DNA from: an uncultured Bacteroidales bacterium
Lineage (GTDB): Bacteria > Bacteroidota > Bacteroidia > Bacteroidales > Bacteroidaceae
DNA length: 62,309 bases
Assembly (NCBI GenBank): GCA_945833885.1
Contig: CAMAFY010000013.1
Coordinates: 1-62,309, forward strand
Reading direction: 5' to 3'
A model generated the notes under the pieces. It was given only the letters and a program-made list of their open reading frames with translations. It had not been told where the DNA came from and searched no databases. Positions 1 to 9,338 of this stretch are shown here, piece after piece (positions within the stretch are counted from its first letter, which is position 1; each line of letters begins with the position of its first letter). Made by a program: the position numbers and the translations under genes.

Positions 1-839
1 ATGGAATCAGAGGTTGGCTTTAACAGAACTTCTTTCATCTCCTCTGGAATATTTTCTTTCTGGATACGCTCACGGAAATCATTAGGCACTATGCGGTCTT
101 CCACAATAGGACGATACTCCAGAATGTTCAAGTCAGCCTTCTGGAGCATGGTGTTATAGAACTTACGCTTCTTGGGATTGCTATAAGCATCTTTCAAGAT
201 TTCAACAAGTCCCTTTTCTCCATCGCCGTCCACGTCGTGATAATTGGACATAATCCAAGCGTGAAGCGTGTTGAATGGAGCTATATCTTCTTTCAAGGCT
301 GCCTTTCGGCAAACGGACAATACGCTGTGGTTGTTCAGTGTGTTTTCGCGAATGCTCTCCTGTGTCTTTACTTGCAGCTTGAGACTCGCACCAAACTTGA
401 TGTCGGCCTGGACGTTCTCACCCACAAAACTACGCTCATAGAACAGAGACTTCGATTTGTTTGGGTAATAGTACAAGGCTTCACTCAGAATGTGTTTGCT
501 GTTGAATTTGACATCGTAGTCATATCGGGTGCCAACAGCATAAAATGACACATGCATTTCCGTTGGCTCATCTTTGGAGAGCACAAATGGTATGCAACCG
601 CCAATTTCGACTGTCGCATCAGACTTTGGCAAGACCAACAGACGGAACACCTCGTTCATGGCAATCAGCATATTCGACTTGCCAGAAGCGTTTGAACCAT
701 ATAAGATGCCTAACTTATACAAGAATACCCCATCAGCAACTTCGGTAACAAGTTCCGAAGATGGTCCCTTGGCCACGAAGCTTAATTCCTGCTTGTCGCG
801 AATGGAAAGGTAATTCTTAACCCAAAAACCTCGTATCAT
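1..839 (-). CDS. AAA_15-type ATPase, partial (3' end beyond the window)
   Basis: Open reading frame on the minus strand from an ATG at 837-839 running unbroken to the window edge (279 complete codons). The N-terminus MIRGFWVKNYLSIRDKQELS is typical of the OLD/AAA_15 family of ABC-like ATPases, and a P-loop GSNASGKSN lies near residues 49-57. The Walker B and later motifs would be outside the window. Family members often act in phage defence, as single abortive-infection proteins or paired with a nuclease (for example RloA with RloB), but the partner, if any, is not visible, so the role is an inference. The reading frame is clearly AT-richer than the genes that follow and uses codons such as AAT, TTT and TAT freely, which suggests horizontal acquisition. 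The family call is good; the function is open. Confidence 0.85.
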   Translation of the reverse strand, partial: MIRGFWVKNYLSIRDKQELSFVAKGPSSELVTEVADGVFLYKLGILYGSNASGKSNMLIAMNEVFRLLVLPKSDATVEIGGCIPFVLSKDEPTEMHVSFYAVGTRYDYDVKFNSKHILSEALYYYPNKSKSLFYERSFVGENVQADIKFGASLKLQVKTQESIRENTLNNHSVLSVCRKAALKEDIAPFNTLHAWIMSNYHDVDGDGEKGLVEILKDAYSNPKKRKFYNTMLQKADLNILEYRPIVEDRIVPNDFRERIQKENIPEEMKEVLLKPTSDS

Positions 840-866
840 ACTGCGGTATTTTATCTATTATCGTAA

Positions 867-882
867 TTTTTCTACAAAATTA
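867..882 (-). promoter_or_regulatory. Candidate -7 promoter box for the AAA_15 gene
   Basis: The minus strand reads TAATTTTG at 882-875, matching the Bacteroidetes -7 consensus TAnnTTTG. Transcription would start near 867, leaving a leader of about 28 nt before the ATG at 839. No clear TTTG -33 box is seen at the right distance, so this is tentative. Confidence 0.35.
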
Positions 883-1091
883 CAGATAATATTTGAATTA
901 CGTGGGTTTTATTCGTCTGTTTCCGTAGCTATCATGCGTATTTATATATATTTAACCATGTGATAGGTGTGCAAATGGAAAAATTGCGCCATTTTACAGT
1001 TCGAAACAATTATCTAGCAGTTCTTCAGTTCTTTTGCTCATCATCATACGACTGAGTTTATAGAAATTCGTGAATGCTTCCCTAACGGGCA

Positions 1092-3353
1092 TCACTGTGC
1101 CAGAGACTTGGCATCGTTGACCAAATCACAAAGGAAACCTATGACTTCCGACGCTTCAAGATGTGGCTGCGGCGAGAGCATGGGAGCGCTGTTGACAAAG
1201 GTATTCTCGAAGGCTATCTGGTCAAAAGGCACGCCATCGATGCGCTTGTTCCACGTTCCCACGAGGCGTGGGAGATAATAATCGCGTATCATCCCCGCCC
1301 AAATGCGGCAGGCATAGTCGTTTACAGGCTCATCCTTCTCATGATTGCCATACCATACGCTGACTATGCGGCGCGCATTGACCGCATTCCGCTTGCGCTC
1401 GGCATCGCTACCAGCCGCTGCCATGGCCTGCTTTTCCCACACTTCGATGTTGTAGAGCGGGTGGGCCGTGAGGGCGCGGTCAAGACGGAGCATCAATGTT
1501 TCCAGATTCCTGACTGTACTGCGCGCCTGGATGGTGTCGCCATCATCGAGCATCCCCTGTATGCGGAGATTGGTTTCCTCGACCTTTCCACCGACATACA
1601 TCGCCGTGGCTTCCACGAGGTCGTTGCGCCAAAGTGCCGCTCCCTCCGGTGAGAGTTCCGCAAACCGCTGACGGAGAGTGGCGGGATTGAGGAAAAGACG
1701 CTCAACACCCTTGTTGAAATCAGCGTTCACACGGACATTGCCGCGTCCGACAATTTTGTTACGAACCTGCCATGCGAACTGCGGATGGTCCTGAAAAGCC
1801 GTGTAGACCGAACGCTGCAAAGCATGGAAATATGCCGTGTCGGAAGGGGCGACGTCACCGTAACGGCAACGGAAATACTGCTGCTGCCAGGCCTCGACAT
1901 CAATCTTTTCATCCGGATTGTACCATCCGGCGTCCGTCACCATCTCGTAAATCATCTCGTTGTTTTCCAATCCTTCGGGCGCCAGGCCATAGCCCGTCAG
2001 CCTGCCATGCCCGTCAGAGCCTGTGGCATCCAAGCGTCCGTTGGCATAATATTCCAACACACCCGTAAAGGCCGTCTTGCCTCCCATGTTGGGAATGACG
2101 GACCACAGCCATTGTTTGCCGTAAAAGCCCTCATAAAATTCCCAGTTATAAGAGAGATTCCATACGTGACGGTTGTAATCTGTCGCCATATCGAGGAGCA
2201 GATATTTGTCATCGGGCACGTTTTTCACCAGGGCTTTGAGGATGCCGTCTCCCCAGGAATCGCGCTGATAGCCTAACGACCAGCCCTGCATCACCCATAC
2301 GGCATCGGGATTTGCGGCACTGATGCTGCGGTAGACGGCATCGCCATACGCCGTCATCAATGCCGTGTCGCGGGGAATCTCCATTTCATTGAAGGAATCG
2401 GAGAGGTAATAGATGCCTTTTCCGAACTTTTCCTCCCATTTGCGGATGAAGCGCGTGCCGACCTCCGCAAAAGCCTCGCTGTCGGGCGTAAGACGGTAGT
2501 TGCGACACGCCGACGGCACCCAATCCCAGCCTGTAAGGTCGGTACGGACATTGTAATGCTTGGCGAAGGCCTTGGGAACAAAGCCTCCGAAAGCCGGAAA
2601 AACGGGTTTCATTCCCAGGGCACGGAGGCGCTCCAAAACGTGCTGGCAAAGCGCCACCTGCCGCTCATTCCAATGGCGTCCCAAAGGCCCGTCGAAGGAA
2701 TTGCCGGCAAGGTTTCCCATACGCATCCATGGCAAATGGGCGGGACCCACCTCCCATTCGTCGATTTCCGCGTCGCTGAGGCCCATATCACGGAAGACTT
2801 CGCGGTAGACCTGCTCCTGCGCGAGCAACACCAGCGGCATATCAATGCCGTGAAGGGCCATCCAATCAATCTCGCGGTCCCAGCGTTCCTCGTCCCAATA
2901 GGGGGTAGTATAGCCGTAAGTGACGACATTGAGGTACTGATGGTCGCGATAAGGGGAGACCACCTTGCGGTTTTCAGCCTCCGGATTGCAGGGCATTTCA
3001 AAGCGGTTGCCGCTCCACGATGCTATACCGGCGCCCTTTTGCTTCACGTAATCATAGAATGCCCGACAGGCAGCAACGCCACTGCTGGCGGAAATGTGCA
3101 GTTTGCCACTACGGAAAGCATACTCATAGGCGTCGCGGCCATCGGCCTCCCGGGGAAGCGAAACCGACACTTTCACCGGCATCTGTCCGCCTGTGAAACG
3201 CTCAATGATGGCTGTTGCCTCGGCTTCGGCGGCACGGCGCTGCGTTTTCGTCAAAGGTTGCAAGGCGTGAAGGGAAAGGAACATCAGGGAAAAAAGGATA
3301 AAAAGGAGTTTTTTTATGGTGTTTTGCATGGTGTTTTTCATAGTGCTTCGCAC
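1092..3353 (-). CDS. Alpha-N-acetylglucosaminidase, GH89 family (NAGLU-like)
   Basis: 753-residue secreted glycosidase that removes terminal alpha-linked N-acetylglucosamine from host glycans such as mucin O-glycans or heparan sulfate. A signal peptide (about residues 10-31) is followed by the short N-terminal GH89 domain and a (beta/alpha)8 barrel. Catalytic residues are recognisable: E323 in FNEMEIP (acid/base) and E460 in APEGLENN (nucleophile), corresponding to the two glutamates of human NAGLU and clostridial GH89. Length is usual for bacterial GH89 without carbohydrate-binding modules. The start is uncertain: three in-frame ATGs (codons 1, 5 and 9) precede the hydrophobic segment. It lies 370 nt downstream of the SusCD-lipoprotein genes, beyond a likely terminator, so it probably has its own promoter but serves the same glycan system. 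Confidence 0.93.
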   Translation of the reverse strand: MRSTMKNTMQNTIKKLLFILFSLMFLSLHALQPLTKTQRRAAEAEATAIIERFTGGQMPVKVSVSLPREADGRDAYEYAFRSGKLHISASSGVAACRAFYDYVKQKGAGIASWSGNRFEMPCNPEAENRKVVSPYRDHQYLNVVTYGYTTPYWDEERWDREIDWMALHGIDMPLVLLAQEQVYREVFRDMGLSDAEIDEWEVGPAHLPWMRMGNLAGNSFDGPLGRHWNERQVALCQHVLERLRALGMKPVFPAFGGFVPKAFAKHYNVRTDLTGWDWVPSACRNYRLTPDSEAFAEVGTRFIRKWEEKFGKGIYYLSDSFNEMEIPRDTALMTAYGDAVYRSISAANPDAVWVMQGWSLGYQRDSWGDGILKALVKNVPDDKYLLLDMATDYNRHVWNLSYNWEFYEGFYGKQWLWSVIPNMGGKTAFTGVLEYYANGRLDATGSDGHGRLTGYGLAPEGLENNEMIYEMVTDAGWYNPDEKIDVEAWQQQYFRCRYGDVAPSDTAYFHALQRSVYTAFQDHPQFAWQVRNKIVGRGNVRVNADFNKGVERLFLNPATLRQRFAELSPEGAALWRNDLVEATAMYVGGKVEETNLRIQGMLDDGDTIQARSTVRNLETLMLRLDRALTAHPLYNIEVWEKQAMAAAGSDAERKRNAVNARRIVSVWYGNHEKDEPVNDYACRIWAGMIRDYYLPRLVGTWNKRIDGVPFDQIAFENTFVNSAPMLSPQPHLEASEVIGFLCDLVNDAKSLAQ

Positions 3354-3723
3354 GATGGATGGGGAACATCAGCGGAAATACAGGCGGAGCCGATTCGGAA
3401 GACCGTGACAACACCCCTCCACAGCAAGACGGTTCCTCCTGCGATACGTCCTTAATCAAGTAAGTGAACGAAATTAAACGATATCGGTATCCGTTCCCGA
3501 AACATGGCGTCGCAAGGAACCGGCGGTTTTTCCGCTGGAAAGGAGAGAAAAAAGCCCCATCGATTCTAAGGTCGATGAGGCGCGATGACACACTCAAGTA
3601 TGAAAAAACGAATTAAGAATATGTATACCCATTTCAAAATATATTACGAATGTGTCACCAAGATCAGGGCATTCCCCATGGCTGATAGCAACCTTCGGAG
3701 GAATGCCCTAACGCTGTTTCAGA
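3354..3723. other. Intergenic gap between NAGLU and the small lipoprotein
   Basis: The gap holds one clear element, the minus-strand terminator at 3547-3580. The remainder (3354-3546) presumably carries the NAGLU promoter and leader, but no convincing TTTG/TAnnTTTG pair was found. No open reading frame here looks protein-like. Confidence 0.5.
3547..3580 (-). terminator. Rho-independent terminator after the SusCD operon
   Basis: On the minus strand, CCTCATCGA pairs with TCGATGGGG around an eight-base loop (arms 3555-3563 and 3572-3580, one mismatch) and is followed by six Ts (3553-3548). It lies about 145 nt beyond the stop of the 161-residue lipoprotein and separates that operon from NAGLU. 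Confidence 0.75.
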
Positions 3724-4209
3724 TTACTTCGCGAGATTTACGGTCAGGGTCCAAATGCGTGAAGTGCCGTTAGCAGCCGTAATCTTGTACTTGTTGGGCT
3801 TGCTCCAGTCGCCGGGAACACCGAGTTTCGGGGCGCCGTCAACGGGAGTCACGGTAGCGGCCGTGGATACGCTGAGGACAACGACAAGGTTCTTGGCGTC
3901 AACGTTGGGCTTTTCTTCTTCAGGAACGTTGTTGGGAGCAACGGTAATGTTGAAGTAAGGATTGCCGGTAACGTTTTCCTCATCGAAATCATACTCGCCC
4001 TGAGTACGTGACAACTGGATTTGCTTCACCTGCTGTTCACCGTTTACGGCCATATTATCGCCGGTGTAATAGCGGTGATATACCACAGGCCAGTTTGTGA
4101 TGTCGGCCTCGTCGAAGGACTCAAGGTCGTCGAGTCCGCTCTCAAGACAGGATGTCATGCCAAAGATGGCGAACAACATGATGCTGAAGATGGAAAGATA
4201 TTTTTTCAT
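3724..4209 (-). CDS. Small surface lipoprotein of a SusCD locus, DUF5018-like
   Basis: 161-residue lipoprotein with signal peptide and lipobox GMTSC (lipidated Cys21). The rest looks like one beta-sandwich, ending in a strand pattern ...YKITAANGTSRIWTLTVNLAK-like that resembles DUF5018 or bacterial Ig-like domains found in SusE/SusF-position proteins. It is third in the operon, 21 nt after SusD, where surface glycan-binding lipoproteins are usually encoded. Binding of the imported glycan on the outer membrane is therefore likely, but the sequence is too short and divergent to name a ligand. It is much shorter than SusE or SusF, which have two or three Ig-like domains plus binding modules. DUF assignment is from memory of the pattern. 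Confidence 0.75.
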   Translation of the reverse strand: MKKYLSIFSIMLFAIFGMTSCLESGLDDLESFDEADITNWPVVYHRYYTGDNMAVNGEQQVKQIQLSRTQGEYDFDEENVTGNPYFNITVAPNNVPEEEKPNVDAKNLVVVLSVSTAATVTPVDGAPKLGVPGDWSKPNKYKITAANGTSRIWTLTVNLAK

Positions 4210-4230
4210 AAAGCGATATTCAATTAATGA

Positions 4231-6156
4231 TTAATAGCCATCGTTCTGCTTATTGTCAAGACCATAGGCGGCACGAGTATCGAGGAAACTCTGGTTGATG
4301 CCCATGAGATAACGCTTGGGAGCGGTGAACTGACGTGCTGCAGAATTGAGGATTGTAAGTTGGTTGATGACGAGTTGGTCGCGCTTCGACGTCATTTCCA
4401 TCTTGTAAACGGGGCGGTTGAGGTCGCGGATAACGCCACCGTCCTTGCCGTCTTCGGTCATTCCGGTCACGCTTCCGAGTTTACCCCAGCGGAGATAACT
4501 GTAATAGGTATCGCCGGTCTCGTTCATCATTTCCACGTTGCGCTCACGGATGTAGTCCTTCCAAGCCTCTTCCTTGGTGGTTGCCTCAGAAGGAGCGATA
4601 CCACCGTGCGTGGTGCGGGTAGCGTTGAATGCGGCAACGGCTTCAGAAACCTGACCCTTGAGGAGGTAAGCCTCGGCAAGATTGAGGTAAGCCTCTCCGA
4701 CACGTGCTATACACTGATGGTAGTCGGTCTTGTTGGCATAGAACCATTTGCTGACACTTTCGGGCATATACTTACGCCACATATAGCCGGTTGTGGTGTT
4801 ATACCAGCCACCGTCGCGCTGGTCGCGCACACCCATCGAGAAGTTTCCTCCGAGGTTGGTCTCTACGGTCTCCGTAGTCCATACGGCGCCATCGTAAACA
4901 ATGGTAGCGGCGAAACGCTTGTCGCGGTTCTCATACATGAGTTGGCTGATGTTCTTGGTCGCACCTTCCTTCAGGCGATACCAGTTGCGGACAGCGGGAG
5001 CCTTGTCAGAAACCTGGGTGAAGTCGTTGACTTCAGGAATCTGATTCTCCGTACCGTTCGTACGTGCCCACTTCTCAACCTGGCCGACTTCCGTGAGGGT
5101 TGAGGCATCAAGTTCCTCAACATTCTCCTTCCACTGCGAAGTTTCGTACCAGGGAAGTGCCTTTCCGGTAACCTCGTCCGTTACAAGATAATGGTCGACA
5201 GCGTCCTGAGTGGGCCAGTAAATGCCCCAAGAGTCGAACCATTTGTTCTCATTCACGCCGATGGGGCACTGGGTGGTAGCCACGTCTGCTGCGGGAATGT
5301 TGGGAGCACAACGGATCATCTCGTCGAAGGTCGAGATGGTTGTGTTCTCACTGAGCCAATAGCGTGCCCAGAGGATTTCGGAGTTCGTGCTGGTGGCATT
5401 GTTGAACATGTCGGCATAATCGGATGTCAACGCGCAATTTTCCGTCACGTCCTTAGCGGCATTGATGGCCTTGTCGAGATATGTGGCATCCTTGGTGTAG
5501 GCATAAGCCTGAAGGCAAGCGCGTGAAAGGATGACTTCGGCAGCATACTTGTTGGGAAGTCCGGATGAACTGCTGGTGGGCAGACCTTCGACAGCCTGTT
5601 CAAGTTCGCTGATAGCAAGTTTGTAACTCTCGGCTTCATCGCTTGTGAAAGGCACGCGGCACTTGATGCTGTCAACGGCAGTATAGACCTCTTCAACGGG
5701 AAGAATGCGTCCCGTCATACGGGCATACTGGAAATAGAGCATACCACGCAGAAGATGTGCATTGGCGAGCAGGTCGGCCTTCTCATCATCCGTGAAGTTT
5801 CCTTCGGTAGCATTCTTGAAAATCATGTTGATGCGCCGGTAGTGTGCGAAACTTGGCGTCACTGTGAGGTCGGCGGTTTCGTTAGCGTAGTTGTCGATAC
5901 CCTCACCAACGCGGCTCGACTTCGAACAGTTAGGTGTACGGGCCTCCCATGAGACGCAAGAACCGCTGCCCGTGAATCCTGTGTTGAGGACATTAGCGTA
6001 TACCTGCAGCACGAAAGCATCGGCTGTGGCTTTGGTTCCCCATACAGTCTCTTCGTTGAATTCAGCCGTAGGGTGTGTGTCAAGGGTGTCCATGCACGAA
6101 GGCAGGGCAGCAAGCACTCCAAGACCGACCAGGCTGTTGAGAATATAATGTTTCAT
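4231..6156 (-). CDS. SusD/RagB-family outer-membrane glycan-binding lipoprotein
   Basis: 641-residue nutrient-binding lipoprotein that caps the SusC channel and captures glycan at the cell surface. I chose the ATG at 6156 because it opens a proper lipoprotein signal, MKHYILNSLVGLGVLAALPS followed by Cys21; an upstream extension to 6213 has no signal-like sequence. The N-terminal part carries the SusD helical TPR-like pattern (ANAHLLRGMLYFQYARMTG) and the C-terminal part the typical RERNVEMMNETGDTYYSYLRWG segment followed by an R-Q-F-TAPKRYLMGI end. It follows susC by about 56 nt and precedes the small lipoprotein by 21 nt. With GH89 nearby, host N-acetylglucosamine-containing glycans are the best guess for the substrate. 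Confidence 0.95.
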   Translation of the reverse strand: MKHYILNSLVGLGVLAALPSCMDTLDTHPTAEFNEETVWGTKATADAFVLQVYANVLNTGFTGSGSCVSWEARTPNCSKSSRVGEGIDNYANETADLTVTPSFAHYRRINMIFKNATEGNFTDDEKADLLANAHLLRGMLYFQYARMTGRILPVEEVYTAVDSIKCRVPFTSDEAESYKLAISELEQAVEGLPTSSSSGLPNKYAAEVILSRACLQAYAYTKDATYLDKAINAAKDVTENCALTSDYADMFNNATSTNSEILWARYWLSENTTISTFDEMIRCAPNIPAADVATTQCPIGVNENKWFDSWGIYWPTQDAVDHYLVTDEVTGKALPWYETSQWKENVEELDASTLTEVGQVEKWARTNGTENQIPEVNDFTQVSDKAPAVRNWYRLKEGATKNISQLMYENRDKRFAATIVYDGAVWTTETVETNLGGNFSMGVRDQRDGGWYNTTTGYMWRKYMPESVSKWFYANKTDYHQCIARVGEAYLNLAEAYLLKGQVSEAVAAFNATRTTHGGIAPSEATTKEEAWKDYIRERNVEMMNETGDTYYSYLRWGKLGSVTGMTEDGKDGGVIRDLNRPVYKMEMTSKRDQLVINQLTILNSAARQFTAPKRYLMGINQSFLDTRAAYGLDNKQNDGY

Positions 6157-6212
6157 AAAAATTTGATGCTTTTGGATAATATTTTGGTGCAGAATGTCTG
6201 AAACCTCTGACA

Positions 6213-9200
6213 TTAGAATCCGAGGTTAAGGGTAAAGGCTATGGTACGCTCTACAGGATAGCCATAGTTGTTTGTAGAAGAGTTCTCAGGATCGAGACCA
6301 TACTTCTTTGCCTTTGAGATGGTAAAGAGGTTCGTTCCCGAGATACCGACCTTGGCACGTGTGAGCCAGTTGACATCCTTGAGCAACAGATACTTGAAGT
6401 CATATCCGAACTGGAGGTCCTTCATACGGAGATAACGGCCGTTGACCGTCCAAAAGTCTGAACTCAAATAGTTGTTGTTGGCATTCAGCGCTGTGTTGGC
6501 CATCAGGCGAGGATACTGGGCATCGGTGTTGTCAACCGTCCAAAAATCCTTCTGATATTCGTATGCCACGGGAAGTCCGTAGGTCTGTCCGGTCTGCATA
6601 CCAAGAGCAGCAGAGATGTACATGTCGAAACTTCCAGAGCCCTGAAGCAGGGTGGAGAAATAGAATCCCTTGTAACCCAACTGGATGTTGATACCATATT
6701 GGATATGGGGAGCGCTGGAATTGCCGAGACGACGCTGGTCGTTGGAGTCGATCTTACCGTCACCGTTCACGTCTTCATACTTGATGTCACCAGCGGTAAG
6801 ATAGCCAGTGTTGACAGCATTCACGTATGCTACGCTGTTCATGACGTCTTCAGCATTGGTATAATATCCGAGGTTGTGGTAGAGAAGACCGTAGTAGTTG
6901 TTCTTCTGCTGTGCCTGACGGGTATAGGGATTGAGGCGGCTGCTCTCGGCTTCATCGTCGATGACTGCCCAGAGGCTCTGATAATAGGTAAGGTTAGCGC
7001 TGACATCGTAGCGGAATTCACCCACGCGGTCGCGCCATCCGAGTTGCACTTCGTAACCTGCACGACGGAACTCGCTGTCGCTCTTCACCTTAGGCATCGA
7101 CACACCGAGTGCGGTGTTGATGTAACTTTCACCGGTGGGAGCCACCAGGTAACCCTTGGTGCTGTAATAGAAGTAGTCGAAACTTCCGTAGAGACGGTTC
7201 TTGAGACTTGCGAAGTCAAAACCGATGTCGGTCTGACGGGTGGTGTACCATGTGAGGTCGGGGCTTGCGGGATTACCCTCGGAGAATGTGGGGGTAAACG
7301 TACCGTTCACCACATATCCCTTGGTACTCATGCCGTAACTGGTGAGGTAAGCGAAGCGTCCTGCGCTGTTGTCCTGTCCGGTTTCACCATAGGAAGCACG
7401 GATCTTCAAGGTGTTGAAGATGTCGCGTTCAACGACTTTCTGCATGAACTTTTCACCGGTAAGCACCCATCCTACGCTACCGCCGAAGAAGTTACCCCAG
7501 CGATGTCCGGGAGCGAAGTAGTCGGAACCATCGCGACGGAGGCTACCTTCAACGTAGTAACGTCCATCGTAATTGTACTTCGCCTGGGCGATGAATGCGG
7601 CACGTCCGAGTTCAGCCTCGCTACCACCGTTGGTCTGACTTGAGGCAGGACCGATTTCAATCTGGTCAATATCGAACTCAAAGTTCTCACGCTGCTCCCA
7701 ATAAGTCTCGCCACGCTCGTAGTAACGTTCGAAACCTGCGAGGGCGCTTACAGCATGCTTGCCGAATTCCTTTGCATATTCCACAAAGGCCTGCGTGGTG
7801 AATCCGAAGCCCGTGCTGCTACTGTGGTAGAGCATAGGCGTATTATCATATATAGGAGTCGTGCTGTCCCAGTTGTATTTTGCGGCATCCTTGCGCCACT
7901 GCTTCGTGTTGTTGCCATAGTAACGGTAGTCACCGGAGAGGCGAATCTTCAGACCATCCACCCAAAGGCAATCCCAAACGAGTTCGCCCTTACCGTTGAA
8001 TACGTTGTACTTGTTGCGGTTGTAACCGGCATCTTCCGCGGTTTCTGCCACGGGGTTGTCGGTGATGGCGTAGGGAAGTCCCAGATTATTGACGCCGGGC
8101 ATATAGCCTGGACGGTCGTTGATGTGGGAGAACACCTGGTAATATCCGCTGGCGCTGGAAGTATAGGGGTGGGTCTGTTCCTGGAGATATCCGTCGAACG
8201 TCAGGTTTACATGGAGTCCGATGGGCTTGATGAACGACTGTTGAGCCAGACGGAACGTATAACGCTTCATCCAGTGGTTGTTGCTCTTATAGAGAGACTG
8301 CTGGTCGATGTAGCCGAAACTTGCATAATAGCGGTTGACTTCCGTACCACCGGTCATGCGTACAGTGTGCTTCTGCTGCGGAGCCCAGTTGTTGAGGACG
8401 AGTTTACGCCAGTCAGTGTCGGCGAAATGCTCGGGATCGCTGCCGTCGGCAAAGGCTTGCAGGGCGACTTCATTGTAAACGGGCTCGCCACCGTCGTTGC
8501 TGCTGGCGATGTTGGCGTATTTCGCACGCTCGACCATACCGAGTTTCTCAGGCCAGATGTTGGGCTGTGCCCACGAGAAGTTGAAGTCGTACTCGATGCT
8601 GGGCTTGCCTTCCTTACCACCCTTCGTCACTACCTGTACGATACCGTTGGTAGCACGGCTACCGTAAACGGCGGTTGCCGAGGCATCCTTCAGGATTGAC
8701 ATGCTCTGAATGTCCTCAGGAGCAAGGTTTGCAAAGTCATCTTCGCTACGGACAACGCCGTCGATGACGTAAAGCGGGGTGCCTCCACCACGGATGCTCA
8801 CGCTCGGGCGGCTGTTGATACCACCACCGCTGGCCTGAACGATAAGACCGGGGGAACGGCCTGCAAGACCCTGGGCAAGATTGGTGACGGGAATGTTGCT
8901 GATCTCATCGGCCTTTACGGTGGAAACCGAGGCGATAAGGTCGCGCTTCTTCGTACTTCCGTAACCAACTACCACCACTTCTTCGAGGGAGGAGTTGTCT
9001 TCCTGGAGAACAACATCGAGAGGTCCGCCGTTGAACGTCACGTCCTGACCGACATATCCAATATAACTTACACGTAGTACAGCACCGTTCTTGACGCCAA
9101 GAATTGAGAAACGGCCTTCATTATCGGTGGTGGCACCCTTAGTCGTGCCTTTCACGATTACGGAAGCACCGATAAGCGGTTCACCATTGGCATCCTTCAC

Positions 9201-9338
9201 CTGTCCGGTGACGGTGCCGGTCTGCTGTACGACGCTCACTTCGCCTGTGGAATAGGGGGCGTTCGCAGCCGCTGCACTGAGGGCACCTGTACCCAACATG
9301 AACAGCAACAGACTGACTGATTGGAAACGTTTAATCAT
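6213..9338 (-). CDS. SusC/RagA-family TonB-dependent outer-membrane transporter
   Basis: 1041-residue TonB-dependent importer of oligosaccharides. The ATG at 9338 (MIKRFQSVSLLLFMLG...) gives a clean signal peptide; an upstream ATG at 9371 adds eleven residues without signal character. After the signal comes a carboxypeptidase-regulatory-like domain (TGQVKDANGEPLIGASVIVKG region), a TonB-box-like EEVVVVGYG, the plug (SVSIRGGGTPLYVIDGV; DASATAVYGSRATNGIVQV) and a 22-strand barrel ending in aromatic F (TIAFTLNLGF). Everything expected of the family is present. It is the first gene of the operon with SusD and the small lipoprotein. No hybrid two-component regulator or anti-sigma factor lies beside it, so control is probably from elsewhere. 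Confidence 0.96.
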   Translation of the reverse strand: MIKRFQSVSLLLFMLGTGALSAAAANAPYSTGEVSVVQQTGTVTGQVKDANGEPLIGASVIVKGTTKGATTDNEGRFSILGVKNGAVLRVSYIGYVGQDVTFNGGPLDVVLQEDNSSLEEVVVVGYGSTKKRDLIASVSTVKADEISNIPVTNLAQGLAGRSPGLIVQASGGGINSRPSVSIRGGGTPLYVIDGVVRSEDDFANLAPEDIQSMSILKDASATAVYGSRATNGIVQVVTKGGKEGKPSIEYDFNFSWAQPNIWPEKLGMVERAKYANIASSNDGGEPVYNEVALQAFADGSDPEHFADTDWRKLVLNNWAPQQKHTVRMTGGTEVNRYYASFGYIDQQSLYKSNNHWMKRYTFRLAQQSFIKPIGLHVNLTFDGYLQEQTHPYTSSASGYYQVFSHINDRPGYMPGVNNLGLPYAITDNPVAETAEDAGYNRNKYNVFNGKGELVWDCLWVDGLKIRLSGDYRYYGNNTKQWRKDAAKYNWDSTTPIYDNTPMLYHSSSTGFGFTTQAFVEYAKEFGKHAVSALAGFERYYERGETYWEQRENFEFDIDQIEIGPASSQTNGGSEAELGRAAFIAQAKYNYDGRYYVEGSLRRDGSDYFAPGHRWGNFFGGSVGWVLTGEKFMQKVVERDIFNTLKIRASYGETGQDNSAGRFAYLTSYGMSTKGYVVNGTFTPTFSEGNPASPDLTWYTTRQTDIGFDFASLKNRLYGSFDYFYYSTKGYLVAPTGESYINTALGVSMPKVKSDSEFRRAGYEVQLGWRDRVGEFRYDVSANLTYYQSLWAVIDDEAESSRLNPYTRQAQQKNNYYGLLYHNLGYYTNAEDVMNSVAYVNAVNTGYLTAGDIKYEDVNGDGKIDSNDQRRLGNSSAPHIQYGINIQLGYKGFYFSTLLQGSGSFDMYISAALGMQTGQTYGLPVAYEYQKDFWTVDNTDAQYPRLMANTALNANNNYLSSDFWTVNGRYLRMKDLQFGYDFKYLLLKDVNWLTRAKVGISGTNLFTISKAKKYGLDPENSSTNNYGYPVERTIAFTLNLGF

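Noticed and set aside
2556..3455. 299-codon open frame antisense to NAGLU
   Set aside because: Shadow frame opposite a clear GH89 gene; amino-acid composition is not protein-like, and similar long antisense frames lie opposite other GC-rich genes (lpdA, gcvT, susC, DUF4301).
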